Positions 28,725 through 38,061 are shown, counted from the stretch's first letter. The stretch: DNA of 64,000 nt from Massilia sp. Bi118 (GCF_918697865.1 NZ_CAKKMV010000004.1:62001-126000), one strand, 5' to 3'. Notes: a model not told the origin generated them from the sequence alone. Program-made: numbers and translations.

Positions 28725-30728
28725 ATGATCGTTCGCCGCTTCCTTTTTGGCCTGCTGTTCCTGTGCTGGACTGCGCTGGCCCATGCCGGAGCGGACCAGG
28801 ACGATTTTATGCACGCGCTCGCCACCGCCCGCGAGGAAGCCTATGTCACGCCCACCGCGGCGCTCGCCAGACTCGATACACTGAAAGAAGGCCGCAGCGG
28901 CCAGGCGCTCGGCCACCTGCTGGTCGAAACCAGCCGCGCCAACTTCTGGCTCGGCAAGAAGCAGGAAGCGCTGGCCGCCGCCCTCGAAGCCGAAAAGCTG
29001 GGCCGCGCCTCCCACGACGACGCCTTGCTGGCCAAGGCCATGCTGAGCCACGGCCTGGTCCTGTCGCGGCTGGTGCACGACCAGGACGCGGCACGCCGCC
29101 TGATCGCGAGCGCCGCCGCGCTGGCCGAAAAGACCGAAGACATCCACCTGAAGACCCGCGCGCTGGTGGCTCAGGGCCTGCTGGCCGACCAGGAAGGCCG
29201 CAGCGACGACGCCCTGGACTACGTCGAGCAGGCCGCCGGCATCGCCCGCAGCGGCGCCGATCCGGACGCGCTGGCGATGGCGCTGCGCGAACAGGCCCGC
29301 CTGATGGCGGTGGTCGGCGATGCCGCGCCGGCGCTGAAGCTGGCCGACGAGCTGCTGGCCATTGCAAGGAGCCGCGGCATTCCGGCCCAGCTGGCCCATG
29401 CCAGGCTGATCGAATACGCGACCGCCGCCCATGCCGGCAATCCCAGGCGCGCCGAAAAAGCCTTGCAGGCCGCCGTGGACATCCTCGAAAAGCTGGACGC
29501 CCGCGAGCGCCTGGCGGTGCCGCTGGCGAACCTGGCCGAGCTCTATGTCCAGTCACGCCGCTTCGGCGAAGCCGCGCGCACCAGCGAAGCTGCGCTGCGC
29601 ATCGCGCGCGAAGTCGGCGACGAGAACGGCGCCCGGCTGGCTTCCTACGAGCTGGGCCTCAGCTACATCTACTTCCGCAATGTGGCCCAGGGCCGCCAGA
29701 TGGTCGACACCGCGCTCGAGGGCCTGAAAGACGACGAGCGCTATGTGCGCATGCTGCTCGATTACGGCCACGCGCTGAACCAGGTGGGCTGGGGTGACGT
29801 CGCGCTGACCGTCTACGAAAAGGCCGGCTCGGTCTCGCTGGCCGCCTGGCGCAAGGAAAAGCAGCTGTCCTACCAGGCACTGCAGCGCGCTTGGGCCTAC
29901 CAGAAAAAGCAGGCCGAGCTGACCGCGGCCCACCACGAAAGCCAGCTGAAGGCGGCCGAACTCACCACCATCAAGCGCCTGCGCACCCTGTGGGTGGCGC
30001 TGAGCGTGACGACCTTGGTCGCGGTGCTCCTGATCGCCCTGCTGTACGGCCGCGTGAAAAAGGCCAACGGCACGCTGAAGGTGAAGAACGAGCAGCTGTT
30101 CCGCCAGAGCACCCGCGATTCGCTGACCGGCCTGTTCAACCGCCACTATTTCTACGAGCACGTGGTGCCCTCGTATCACGAGAATCCCGGACGCGACGGC
30201 AAGTCGGGCGGGGTATTCCTGCTGATGGATGTCGACCACTTCAAGTCGATCAACGACCGCTTCGGCCACAGCGCCGGCGACGTCGTCCTGAAAAACGTGG
30301 CGGCGCGGCTGGCGGCCAGCCTGCGCGAGCAGGACGTGCTGATCCGCTGGGGCGGCGAGGAATTCCTGGCTTATCTGCCGGGCGTGGCGACGGACGAGGC
30401 GCGCCAGCTGTGCGCGCGCCTGCTGGCGGCGGTGTGCGGTACGCCCATCGATGCCGACGGCCAGCAGCTGACTGTCTCGGTGTCGATCGGATTCTGCCCG
30501 CGCCCGGTGGCGCTTGTGGACGGCGGCCCGGACTGGGAAAAGCTGGTGCACCTGGCCGACCTTTGTCTCTACCTGGCCAAGACGGCCGGCAGGAACCAGG
30601 CGTTTGGCGTCGCTGATGCGAATGCGCTGACGCCGGCGGCGATCGCCGCGGCCGATGCCGACCTCGGTCAGGCGTCGGCGGACGGCCTGGTAGACCTTGT
30701 GAATGTGAAAACGACTGCTACCAGCTGA
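28725..30728 (+). CDS. TPR-GGDEF diguanylate cyclase
   Basis: A 667-residue membrane protein. The start at 28725 has GGAG just upstream and gives a proper signal peptide (IVRRFLFGLLFLCWTALAHAGA). About 380 periplasmic residues of Ala-rich helical TPR-like repeats follow, then one membrane helix (about 424-445), a short coil and a GGDEF domain with the active-site RWGGEEF, so it should make c-di-GMP from two GTP. The periplasmic TPR array is probably a protein- or ligand-sensing part. Its final 11 bases overlap the convergent DUF962 gene. A TATATT at 28660 may be the -10 box. Confidence 0.92.
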   Translation: MIVRRFLFGLLFLCWTALAHAGADQDDFMHALATAREEAYVTPTAALARLDTLKEGRSGQALGHLLVETSRANFWLGKKQEALAAALEAEKLGRASHDDALLAKAMLSHGLVLSRLVHDQDAARRLIASAAALAEKTEDIHLKTRALVAQGLLADQEGRSDDALDYVEQAAGIARSGADPDALAMALREQARLMAVVGDAAPALKLADELLAIARSRGIPAQLAHARLIEYATAAHAGNPRRAEKALQAAVDILEKLDARERLAVPLANLAELYVQSRRFGEAARTSEAALRIAREVGDENGARLASYELGLSYIYFRNVAQGRQMVDTALEGLKDDERYVRMLLDYGHALNQVGWGDVALTVYEKAGSVSLAAWRKEKQLSYQALQRAWAYQKKQAELTAAHHESQLKAAELTTIKRLRTLWVALSVTTLVAVLLIALLYGRVKKANGTLKVKNEQLFRQSTRDSLTGLFNRHYFYEHVVPSYHENPGRDGKSGGVFLLMDVDHFKSINDRFGHSAGDVVLKNVAARLAASLREQDVLIRWGGEEFLAYLPGVATDEARQLCARLLAAVCGTPIDADGQQLTVSVSIGFCPRPVALVDGGPDWEKLVHLADLCLYLAKTAGRNQAFGVADANALTPAAIAAADADLGQASADGLVDLVNVKTTATS

Positions 30729-31026
30729 TCTTCCCGGTCAGCATCTGCCAGTACATCACCCAGTCCGCCCGGAACGACCACCAGGGATTGCCGAAGGTGG
30801 CCGGCAGGTTCTTCTCGTAGAAAAAATGCCCGATCCAGGCGCCGCCATAGCCGCTCACCACGGCAAACAGCAGCCACCACGGGTTCAGGCTGTCGATGTA
30901 CTGGGCGACCGAGGCGATGGCCGACGAGCTCCCGATGAAGTGGGCGCGGCGGCACAGGCGGTGCTCGTGCTGGGTCAGGTAGTAGGGATAGAACTCGGCA
31001 AAGCTGTTGTAGCGAACGGCAGCCAT
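30718..31026 (-). CDS. DUF962 / Mpo1-like membrane protein
   Basis: A 102-residue protein with the DUF962 pattern: FAEFYPYYLTQHEHRLCRRAHFIG near the N-terminus and GYGGAWIGHFFYEKNLPATFGNPWWS. The conserved His residues match the iron ligands of yeast Mpo1, a dioxygenase that shortens 2-hydroxy fatty acids by one carbon. Two to three membrane segments are likely. It is the last gene of a run after metY and the hydrolase, with an end overlapping the diguanylate cyclase. The catalytic role is inferred from the yeast enzyme only. Confidence 0.88.
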   Translation of the reverse strand: MAAVRYNSFAEFYPYYLTQHEHRLCRRAHFIGSSSAIASVAQYIDSLNPWWLLFAVVSGYGGAWIGHFFYEKNLPATFGNPWWSFRADWVMYWQMLTGKISW

Positions 31027-31042
31027 CGCATCGGTCTCCTCG

Positions 31043-31846
31043 TTATCCGCCGGCGAACGCGATCAGGGCGTCCAGCACGGCGTCGGCCTGCTCGGCCATC
31101 ATCGCGTGTCCGGCATCCACGGTGACGATTTTGCCATGCTTGAGCGCCGACGTCAGCGCCTGCGCGGAACGCGGCGGCGTCATCACGTCGCGTGCGCCGA
31201 GCACGAAGAGGACAGGGCAGTTCACGCCGGCCGCCGCCGCGCCGCCGTTCGCATAGGCGTTGCAGGCCGAGAAATCGGTATGAAAGAGCTGGTCCGGGTT
31301 CTGCTCGGCCAGGCGCTGCATCAGGCGGCGCGATACGCCCGTCACCGAAAATCCGGGCGCCGGGCAGGCCGGGCGCGGCAGCGGTCCGGAATGCGACCAG
31401 ATGTTGACCATGTCGATGGCGGCCGGCAGCGCGTCCTTCGAGGCCGCCAGCAGGGCGTCCGACACCTTCATCGGCCAGGTCGTGCCCACCAGGGCCAGGC
31501 CGCTGACCCGGCCTGGTGCGCGGTGGGCCGCTTCCAGCGCGATCAGCGATCCCATGCTGTGGCCGACGAGAACGGCTTTGCTTGCGCCGGCCGCATCCAG
31601 CAGGGCCAGCACCCAGTCGGCCATCGCCTCGATTGTCGCCAGCGCCGGTCCGCCGCTGCGGCCGTGGCCGGGAAGGTCGACCGCCAGCAGGTTCCAGCCG
31701 TGCCAGGCGAACCAGCGGCTCTGCAGCGCCCACACCGAGTGGTCGTTCTGGGCGCCATGCAGGAAAACGATGGTCGGCTGTTCCGCGACGAAGGGCTTGC
31801 CGCCGGTGTAGGCGTAGGCCGGGACGCCGTTGACTTGATAGATCAT
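31043..31846 (-). CDS. Alpha/beta hydrolase
   Basis: A 267-residue alpha/beta-hydrolase. Visible: oxyanion loop FLHGAQNDHSVW (about 28-39), DLPGHGRSGG, the elbow VGHSMGSLIALE with the catalytic Ser, an Asp in VLGARDVMTP and the His in VDAGHAMMAEQ. No signal peptide. It begins one base after the metY stop on the same strand and is probably co-transcribed with it. Serving as an acyl-homoserine deacylase would be speculation; substrate not assigned. Confidence 0.9.
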   Translation of the reverse strand: MIYQVNGVPAYAYTGGKPFVAEQPTIVFLHGAQNDHSVWALQSRWFAWHGWNLLAVDLPGHGRSGGPALATIEAMADWVLALLDAAGASKAVLVGHSMGSLIALEAAHRAPGRVSGLALVGTTWPMKVSDALLAASKDALPAAIDMVNIWSHSGPLPRPACPAPGFSVTGVSRRLMQRLAEQNPDQLFHTDFSACNAYANGGAAAAGVNCPVLFVLGARDVMTPPRSAQALTSALKHGKIVTVDAGHAMMAEQADAVLDALIAFAGG

Positions 31847-31847
31847 C

Positions 31848-33158
31848 TCAGGCTCCCTTCTGGGCCAGCTTCAGGCCGCGCGTCAGGTCTTCGATCAGGT
31901 CGTCGGCATCTTCCAGCCCGACAGACAGGCGGATCATGCCTTCGCCCACGCCGGCCGCCGCCAGCTGGTCGGTGGGCACGCGGAAGTGTGTGGTGGAGGC
32001 AGGGTGGATGGCCAGCGACTTGGCATCGCCGACGTTTGCCAGGTGCGAGAACAGGCGCAAAGCGTCGACGAAGCGCTTGCCGGCCGCACGCCCGCCGCGC
32101 AAATGGAAGGAGAACACGCCGCCGGCGCCGCGCGGCAGCAGGGTTTTGGCCAGTTCGTAGTCCGGATGGCTTTCGAGCTCGGGCCAGACCACCGATTCCA
32201 CCGCCGGCTGGCTGGCCAGGAACTCGACCAGTTTGCGCGTGTTGGCGACGTGGCGCTCCATGCGCAGGCCCAGGGTCTCGATGCCCTGCAGGATGGCGAA
32301 GGCATTGTGCGGGCTCATCGCCGCGCCGAAGTCGCGCAGGCCCTCGCGGCGCGCGCGCAGGGCAAAGGCGCCGACGGTCGACTCTTCGGCAAACACCATG
32401 CCGTGGAAGCCCTCGTAGGGTTCGCACAGCTCGGCGAAGCGCCCGGTGCGCGCATGGGCGCGCTGCCAGTCGAAGCCGCCGCCGTCGACCAGCAGGCCGC
32501 CGATCGCCGTGCCGTGGCCGCACAAGAATTTCGTGGCCGAGTGGAACACCAGGTCGGCGCCATGATCGAAGGGTTTGAGCAGATACGGCGTGCTGAGCGT
32601 GGAATCGACCATCAGCGGCAGATCGTGCTCGCGCGCCAGCGCAGCCACGCGCGGGATGTCCAATACGTCCAGGCCCGGATTGCCGACCGATTCCCCGAAC
32701 AGGACTTTCGTTTCGGGGCGGATCGCGGCGCGCCAGGCGTCGAGGTCGCGCGGGTCGACGAAGCTGGTCTCGATGCCGAAGCGCTTCAGGGTATAGGCCA
32801 GCAGGTTGTGCGAGCCGCCGTACAGGGCGCGCGAGGCGACGATGTGGCTGCCGGCGCCGGCGATGGTGCTCAGGCCCAGGTGCATGGCGGCCTGGCCGCT
32901 GGCGGTGGCGATCCCGGCGACGCCGCCTTCGAGCGCGGCGATGCGTTCCTCGAGCACGGCATTGGTCGGATTCGACAGCCGCGAATAGACGTGGCCGGCG
33001 CGCTCCATATTGAACAGGGACGCCGCCTGGTCCGAATCGCGGAACGCGAAGGAAGAGGTGAAATAGACCGGCGTGGCGCGCGCGCCGGTGGCCGGATCAG
33101 GGCTGGCGCCGGCGTGCAGGGAGAGGGTGTCGAAGCCGGGATACCTGGGACCGCTCAT
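31848..33158 (-). CDS. O-acetyl-/O-succinylhomoserine sulfhydrylase
   Basis: A 436-residue Cys/Met-metabolism PLP enzyme. The start is ATG 33158; an in-frame TTG 15 bases upstream is not needed. Visible: SRLSNPTNAVLEERIAALEGG, the cofactor-stacking Tyr in ALYGGSHNLL, LMVDSTLSTPYLLKP and the Schiff-base Lys210 in HSATKFLCGHG. The length of about 430 residues fits MetY-type enzymes, which join sulfide to O-acetylhomoserine to give homocysteine, better than the shorter MetZ or MetB enzymes. Either acyl donor remains possible. It leads a three-gene run with the hydrolase and DUF962. Confidence 0.9.
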   Translation of the reverse strand: MSGPRYPGFDTLSLHAGASPDPATGARATPVYFTSSFAFRDSDQAASLFNMERAGHVYSRLSNPTNAVLEERIAALEGGVAGIATASGQAAMHLGLSTIAGAGSHIVASRALYGGSHNLLAYTLKRFGIETSFVDPRDLDAWRAAIRPETKVLFGESVGNPGLDVLDIPRVAALAREHDLPLMVDSTLSTPYLLKPFDHGADLVFHSATKFLCGHGTAIGGLLVDGGGFDWQRAHARTGRFAELCEPYEGFHGMVFAEESTVGAFALRARREGLRDFGAAMSPHNAFAILQGIETLGLRMERHVANTRKLVEFLASQPAVESVVWPELESHPDYELAKTLLPRGAGGVFSFHLRGGRAAGKRFVDALRLFSHLANVGDAKSLAIHPASTTHFRVPTDQLAAAGVGEGMIRLSVGLEDADDLIEDLTRGLKLAQKGA

Positions 33159-33351
33159 GGGGAACTCATCCAAATTAGTATAGACGACCGCATGCTACCT
33201 CAATTAAAGGCGCGCAAGACTGGCTTTTTTGGAATGCATAGGCTAGAGTCGGCGTTATGTGTTAATCAAGCTTGCTCAGCTCCCCAATCCAGTGTCCAGC
33301 TCTCTCGTTCCATCCGCTCCCGTACCCCGTACTCACGACATGGTGACCGCT

Positions 33352-33804
33352 ATGAAAGTATCCGAAATCCTGCAGGTGAAGGGCGATATTTTGTACACGG
33401 TGTCTCCGGACACGCAGCTGGCCGACGCGGCAGCGACAATGGCGGACCGCGACATCGGCTCGCTGGTGGTGATGGAATACGGCGACCTGGTCGGCATGCT
33501 GACCTTCCGCGAAGTCATCCAGGCGGTCAACGCCCACGGCGGCACCATCGGCGCCGGCACGGTGCGCAAGCACATGGACGACAGCCCCATCACCGTCACT
33601 CCGGACACCGAAGTCAACGAGGTGCGCCGCATCATGCTGGAAAAGCACGCGCGCTACCTGCCGGTGATGAATGCCCGTACCTTGCTGGGTGTGATCTCGT
33701 TCTATGACGTCGCCAAGGCGGTGCTGGAGGCGCAGAGTTTCGAGAACCGGATGCTGAAGGCTTATATTCGGGATTGGCCGGCGGAGCAGGTGGCCGAGGA
33801 TTAA
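33352..33804 (+). CDS. Tandem CBS-domain protein
   Basis: A 150-residue soluble protein made of two CBS domains: ILYTVSPDTQLADAAATMADRDIGSLVVME and a second copy from ITVTPDTEVNEVRRIMLEKHARYLPVM. ATG 33352 is preferred because GGTGA lies 5 bases upstream and the product MKVSEILQVKG begins directly with the fold; ATG 33340 is an alternative. Pairs of CBS domains bind adenosine nucleotides and control partner proteins; the partner here is unknown. Its end faces a paired palindromic element shared with the convergent GGDEF-EAL gene. Confidence 0.88.
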   Translation: MKVSEILQVKGDILYTVSPDTQLADAAATMADRDIGSLVVMEYGDLVGMLTFREVIQAVNAHGGTIGAGTVRKHMDDSPITVTPDTEVNEVRRIMLEKHARYLPVMNARTLLGVISFYDVAKAVLEAQSFENRMLKAYIRDWPAEQVAED

Positions 33805-33810
33805 GCAGCT

Positions 33811-33911
33811 CGTCGTTCCCGCGCAGGCGGGAACCCAAGTTTGCTTGAGTGGCCGAAGCTAACGCCGGTAGTCCGCGACGAACTTGGGTCCCCGCCTTCG
33901 CGGGGACGACG
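33811..33911. repeat. REP/BIME-like paired palindrome, copy 1
   Basis: Two hairpin units, each about 31 bases, in inverted order. The left one (33811-33841) holds TTCCCGC-GCAG-GCGGGAA followed by CCCAAGTT; the right one (33881-33911) reads AACTTGGG then a TCCCCGC...GCGGGGA hairpin and CGACG. The right unit is close to the reverse complement of the left. It lies between the convergent CBS and GGDEF-EAL genes and may end both transcripts. Confidence 0.85.
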
Positions 33912-33932
33912 TTGGTTACGGTTCTGTGTCGC

Positions 33933-36194
33933 TCACGCTGCCCGGTTAAGGGCATCCTGCCCCAGCCACTCCAATAACGCCTCCGGCGCCAGCGGCCTCG
34001 AGAACAGGAAGCCCTGCGCCAGCGGGCAGCCCAGCGCCTGCAGGATCTGCGCCTGGCGCTCGTCCTCCACGCCCTCGGCGATGATCGACAGGCCCAGGTT
34101 GCGTCCCAGTTCGATCACCATTTCCGCAATGCTGCTGCCGCGCGCCGAGCCGGTGATTTCGGTGACGAAGGTGCGGTCGATCTTCAAGCGGTCGACCTGC
34201 AGCCGCTGCAGATAGGACAGCGATGAGAAGCCGGTGCCGAAGTCGTCGATCGCGATCGAGACGCCGGTGCGCTTGATCGCGGCGAGGCGCTCGATCAGCA
34301 GGTCCGGCTCTTCCATCGCCATCGATTCGGTGATTTCCAGTTCGATCCGCTCGGGCGGCACACCGGTGTCCGCCAGCGCGCTGCGCAGCATGTCGAGGAA
34401 GCCCGGGTGGCGGAACTGCACCTGCGAGACGTTCACCGACATCGTGAAGTCCAGGTAGCCGGCCGCGCGCAGGCGCATCAGTTCCGCGCAAGCCTGGCGC
34501 AGCACCCATTCGCCGATCTCGATGATCAGGCCCGAATACTCGGCAATCGGGATGAAGCGGTCGGGCGGCACCAGGCGGCCGTCCTCGGTGCGCCAGCGCA
34601 GCAGGGCTTCGGCGCCGAAGGGGCGGTGGGCGCCCAGTTCGACTTGCGGCTGGTAGGCCAGGAACAGTTCGGAGCGCGCGAAACCGCTGCGCAGCGCGTG
34701 CATCAGGCGCACGCGCTCGCGGATCTCCACGCCCATCCCGCGCGAGAAGTAGAAGTGACCGCCGCGCTGGCGTGTCTTGGCGCGCTTGAGGGCGATGTCG
34801 GCGTCCTTCATCGCATCGGCGCCGCTGCCTTCGTGTTCCAGCAGGCGCACCAGGCCGAGGGTGCTGGACACCTGCACGTCCTGGCCCTCGATCGAGAACG
34901 GCGCCGCGAACAGTGCATGGATGCCTTCCGGATCGACCTGCGCAGCATCGCCGAGGATGCAGAAGATGTCGCTGCCGATGCGCGCCAGCTGCAGGCGCGG
35001 ATGCACGCGGGCGCGCAGGCGCCGCGCCACCGCCACCAGCAGAGCGTCGCCGAACTGGTGGCCGAGGGCGTCGTTGATCTCGGCGAAGTGGTCGAGGTCG
35101 ACCAGGCACAGCACCTCGTCGCGGCGCACATCGCCTGCCGACAGGCCGGCGTCGATCAGCTCGACCAGGCGGGTGCGGTTGGGCAGGCCGGTCAGCGGGT
35201 CGTAGAAGGCGGCGCGCTGCAGGTCGGTCAGCAGGGCGACGTTATCGAGGCCGACCGCGATGTTCGAGGCGAACAGTTCGAGCAGGCCGCGCCGCACCGG
35301 GTCGAGTGGGCGCTCCAGCTCAATCCAGGCGGTGAAGTCGCAGTGCGCTTTGCCGCCGAAGTAGAGGGTCAGGTGGCGCTCGCCGAACATGTGGCGCTGC
35401 AGCGCCAGGCTGTCGCGGATCGCGGCCGCCGCGCCTTCCTCGGCCGCCGCCAGCACCCCGGTCGGCGCCAGTGCGGCCTTGTCGCCGCTGGCCGCCAGCA
35501 CTTCCCAGCCTGCCGCTTCGGGACCGCCGAGGCAGGAGCACATCAGGCCCGGCGCCGGCTGGCCGATCAGGCGCGCCGCTTCGCGCAGGATGCCTTCCGC
35601 CATCCCGGCAATCGAGCGCAGCGCCATCAGCTCGGCGTTGGCGCGCACGACGTCGGCCAGGCCGCGGCGGCTGGTTTCCAGCGCGCGGATCTGTTCGTAG
35701 GCGCGGATCGCCGTGGCTACCGAGGTGTAGAGCTTGGTGCGCGTGAGTTCGGACTTGGTGCGGTAATCGTTGATGTCGTAGCCGCGGATCGCGTCCATCT
35801 CGGGCGCGTAGCCGGGCTGGCCAGTGCGCAGGATGATGCGGGTGTCGTGCAGGCCGAGGGTCTCGCGGATGTGGCGCACCAGGTGCAGGCCGGCGTCCGC
35901 TTCTTCCATGACGACGTCGAGCAGGATCACCGCGATGTCGCTCTCGCTCTCGAGCAGGGCTCTGGCCTCGGCCGCGGAACTGGCGTGCAGGAATTCGAGG
36001 CGGCGGCCGTGCAGTTCGAGGCTGCCGAGCGCGAAGGTGGTGGTCGAGTGGACGTCGGCGTCGTCGTCGACGATCATCACCCGCCAGGCGCCGCTGGATG
36101 GACCGGCGACTGCACCCGGGGCGCCGCTGGATAGAGCCGGCGCTTCGTCGACGAAGACCAGTTCATCGTCCTGCGCTGGGGGCGGTGCGGGCAT
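33933..36194 (-). CDS. REC-DUF3369-GGDEF-EAL response regulator
   Basis: A 753-residue soluble regulator. ATG 36194, with GGAGA 7 bases upstream, is taken as start; the open frame above it does not look coding. Order: short acidic/Pro lead, receiver domain (about 35-160, phosphoacceptor Asp in ILLDVVME), DUF3369 (about 175-330), GGDEF-like domain with IGSDIF in place of GGDEF, and an EAL domain with intact FGAEALLRW and DDFGTGFSSLSYL. It should therefore break down c-di-GMP under control of phosphorylation, with the cyclase half inactive or GTP-sensing. No partner kinase is adjacent. Confidence 0.92.
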   Translation of the reverse strand: MPAPPPAQDDELVFVDEAPALSSGAPGAVAGPSSGAWRVMIVDDDADVHSTTTFALGSLELHGRRLEFLHASSAAEARALLESESDIAVILLDVVMEEADAGLHLVRHIRETLGLHDTRIILRTGQPGYAPEMDAIRGYDINDYRTKSELTRTKLYTSVATAIRAYEQIRALETSRRGLADVVRANAELMALRSIAGMAEGILREAARLIGQPAPGLMCSCLGGPEAAGWEVLAASGDKAALAPTGVLAAAEEGAAAAIRDSLALQRHMFGERHLTLYFGGKAHCDFTAWIELERPLDPVRRGLLELFASNIAVGLDNVALLTDLQRAAFYDPLTGLPNRTRLVELIDAGLSAGDVRRDEVLCLVDLDHFAEINDALGHQFGDALLVAVARRLRARVHPRLQLARIGSDIFCILGDAAQVDPEGIHALFAAPFSIEGQDVQVSSTLGLVRLLEHEGSGADAMKDADIALKRAKTRQRGGHFYFSRGMGVEIRERVRLMHALRSGFARSELFLAYQPQVELGAHRPFGAEALLRWRTEDGRLVPPDRFIPIAEYSGLIIEIGEWVLRQACAELMRLRAAGYLDFTMSVNVSQVQFRHPGFLDMLRSALADTGVPPERIELEITESMAMEEPDLLIERLAAIKRTGVSIAIDDFGTGFSSLSYLQRLQVDRLKIDRTFVTEITGSARGSSIAEMVIELGRNLGLSIIAEGVEDERQAQILQALGCPLAQGFLFSRPLAPEALLEWLGQDALNRAA

Positions 36195-36369
36195 CGCTGC
36201 ATCTCCGGTTTGACTTGGATCAATGAAGTTAGTATATCTGACTTGACTACACGGCAGGAAAAAATTCTTCAAGGCAACATTCCATTCGTTGTTCCCAAAC
36301 CTGTGCCAAGCGCGGGACAAGCGCTGCTGGTAGAATCGATCATTCCGTTTACTCAACTTTAGCGCACCC

Positions 36370-37461
36370 ATGTCCGGCAACACATTTGGCAAGCTGTTTT
36401 CCGTCACCACCTTCGGCGAGTCCCATGGTCCGGCCATCGGCTGCGTCATCGATGGCTGTCCGCCCGGGATCGCCCTGTCCGAGGCCGACATCCAGCCCGA
36501 GCTGGACCGCCGCAAGCCGGGTACCTCGCGCCACGTGACCCAGCGCCAGGAAGCCGACCGCGTGCAGATCCTGTCCGGCGTCTACGAAGGCGTGACCACC
36601 GGCACCCCGATCGCGCTGCTGATCCCGAACGAAGACCAGCGCAGCAAGGACTACGGCAACATCGCCGAGACCTTCCGTCCCGGCCACGCCGACTACACCT
36701 ACTGGCACAAGTACGGCGTGCGCGACCCGCGCGGCGGCGGCCGCTCCTCTGCGCGCCTGACCGCGCCGGTGGTCGGCGCCGGCGCCATCGCCAAAAAGTG
36801 GCTGCGTGAGCACTACGGCACCGAATTCATGGGCTGCATGCGCCAGCTGGGCGACATCGACGTCCCGTTCGAGTCCTGGGACCATGTGCATGCGAACCCC
36901 TTCTTCGCGGCGACCGCCGACGCGGCCCTGATCGCGCGCATGGAAGCGGCGATGGACGAGCTGCGCCGCGCAGGCGATTCGATCGGCGCGCGCATCGACG
37001 TGGTGGCGAAGAACGTCCCGGTGGGCCTCGGCCAGCCGATCTACGACAAGCTGGACGCCGACATCGCTTACGCCATGATGGGCATTAATGCGGTGAAGGG
37101 CGTGGAAATCGGCGCCGGTTTCCACTCGGTGGTGCAGAAGGGCTCCGAGCACGGCGACGAGCTGACCCCCGAAGGCTTCGTCGGCAACAACGCCGGCGGC
37201 GTGCTGGGCGGGATCTCGACCGGCCAGGACATCACGGTCTCGATCGCGATCAAGCCGACCTCCTCGATCCGCACCCCGCGCCGTTCGATCGACAAGGACG
37301 GCAACCCGGCCACTGTCGAAACCTTCGGCCGCCACGACCCCTGCGTCGGGATCCGCGCAACGCCGATCGCGGAAGCGATGCTGGCGCTGGTGCTGATGGA
37401 TCATGCGCTGATGCACCGCGCGCAGTGCGGGGATGTGCGGGTTTCCACGCCGCGTATTTAA
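36370..37461 (+). CDS. aroC: Chorismate synthase
   Basis: A 363-residue enzyme of normal length that performs the last shikimate step, EPSP to chorismate, with reduced FMN. Family blocks are visible: [20 protein letters not shown] at the start, [26 protein letters not shown], the [13 protein letters not shown] loop and [11 protein letters not shown] near the end. TAGAAT at 36331, 34 bases before the ATG, is a possible -10 box. A REP-like element follows 9 bases after the stop. Confidence 0.98.
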   Translation: MSGNTFGKLFSVTTFGESHGPAIGCVIDGCPPGIALSEADIQPELDRRKPGTSRHVTQRQEADRVQILSGVYEGVTTGTPIALLIPNEDQRSKDYGNIAETFRPGHADYTYWHKYGVRDPRGGGRSSARLTAPVVGAGAIAKKWLREHYGTEFMGCMRQLGDIDVPFESWDHVHANPFFAATADAALIARMEAAMDELRRAGDSIGARIDVVAKNVPVGLGQPIYDKLDADIAYAMMGINAVKGVEIGAGFHSVVQKGSEHGDELTPEGFVGNNAGGVLGGISTGQDITVSIAIKPTSSIRTPRRSIDKDGNPATVETFGRHDPCVGIRATPIAEAMLALVLMDHALMHRAQCGDVRVSTPRI

Positions 37462-37470
37462 GCTCTATTC

Positions 37471-37576
37471 GCCGTCATGCCGGGCATTGCCCGGCCTGAC
37501 TTCCCGCGGAGGCGGGAATCCATACGCCGCGTGATCTGTGGGTCAGCATGGATTCCCGCGTTCGCGGGAATGACGG
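37471..37576. repeat. REP/BIME-like paired palindrome, copy 2
   Basis: The element after aroC opens with a GCCGGGC-ATT-GCCCGGC hairpin (37479-37495), then TTCCCGC-GGAG-GCGGGAA-TCCAT (37501-37522) and, in inverse order, ATGGATTCCCGCG-TTCGCGGGAA-TGACG (37548-37574). Core and order match copies 1 and 3, except that the ATCCAT flank replaces CCCAAGTT. It probably also terminates aroC transcription. Confidence 0.85.
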
Positions 37577-37601
37577 GTCAGCTCGCGTTCCCCATCCGCG
37601 C

Positions 37602-37927
37602 ATGTACCGCCCCCTAGCCAACTTCGCCCTGTTCCTGTTCGCCTACTACGCGTTCACGGGCACCCTCACTACCTACGCCCCGCTGTACTTCGCCGCCCAC
37701 GGCGTGGCTGGTTCGGCGGGCCGCTGCAGGCGCGTGGGCAGGCGCTGTTCATGAGTATCGCCTATGGGATAGGCGGGACTTGCGGTGGCTTGTTCATGTC
37801 GTGGTGCTGGGAGCGGCTGGGGCCGGGCAGCGTGTATGGGGCGGGGATCGTGCTGGCGGTGCTGGCGGCCGGGGCGGCGGGCTTGTTCTGGCGGTGGGAG
37901 AGCCAGGCTGCGCGCGTCAGCCGCTAG
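37602..37927 (+). pseudogene. MFS transporter remnant (internal deletion and frame change)
   Basis: ATG 37602 opens MYRPLANFALFLFAYYAFTG, a first membrane helix typical of MFS_1-like (HcaT-type) transporters, and runs to about 37708. From 37712 the match continues in a frame shifted by two: FGGPLQARGQALFMSIAYGIGGT, then GGLFMSWCWERLGPGSVYGAG and a last helix ending QAARVSR at the TAG 37925-37927. This is the C-terminal end of the same kind of protein. A normal member has about 400 residues, so about 280 codons are lost. REP-like elements flank it on both sides. The parts are seen directly; the family is inferred from helix content and the RGQALF motif. Confidence 0.75.
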
Positions 37928-37935
37928 CCTCCGTA

Positions 37936-38039
37936 CGTCGTTCCCGCGCAGGCGGGAACCCAAGTTCGGCGCGAACCTTTAGCGCGTGCTTCCTGGTTGC
38001 TCACATAAACCTGGATTCCCGCCTTCGCGGGAATGACGG
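37936..38039. repeat. REP/BIME-like paired palindrome, copy 3
   Basis: Left unit 37936-37966 (CGTCGTTCCCGCGCAGGCGG and on to CCCAAGTT) is almost identical to the left unit of copy 1. The right unit 38009-38039 (CTGGATTCCCGCC-TTCGCGGGAATGACGG) resembles that of copy 2. It lies between the MFS remnant and the end of the leftward HDOD gene. Confidence 0.85.
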
Positions 38040-38061
38040 AGCAAAGTTTGCGGGTATGAAC

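Noticed and set aside
36331..36336. Promoter of aroC at TAGAAT
   Set aside because: A plausible -10 box, but no -35 at usual spacing; kept only as a remark in the gene entry.
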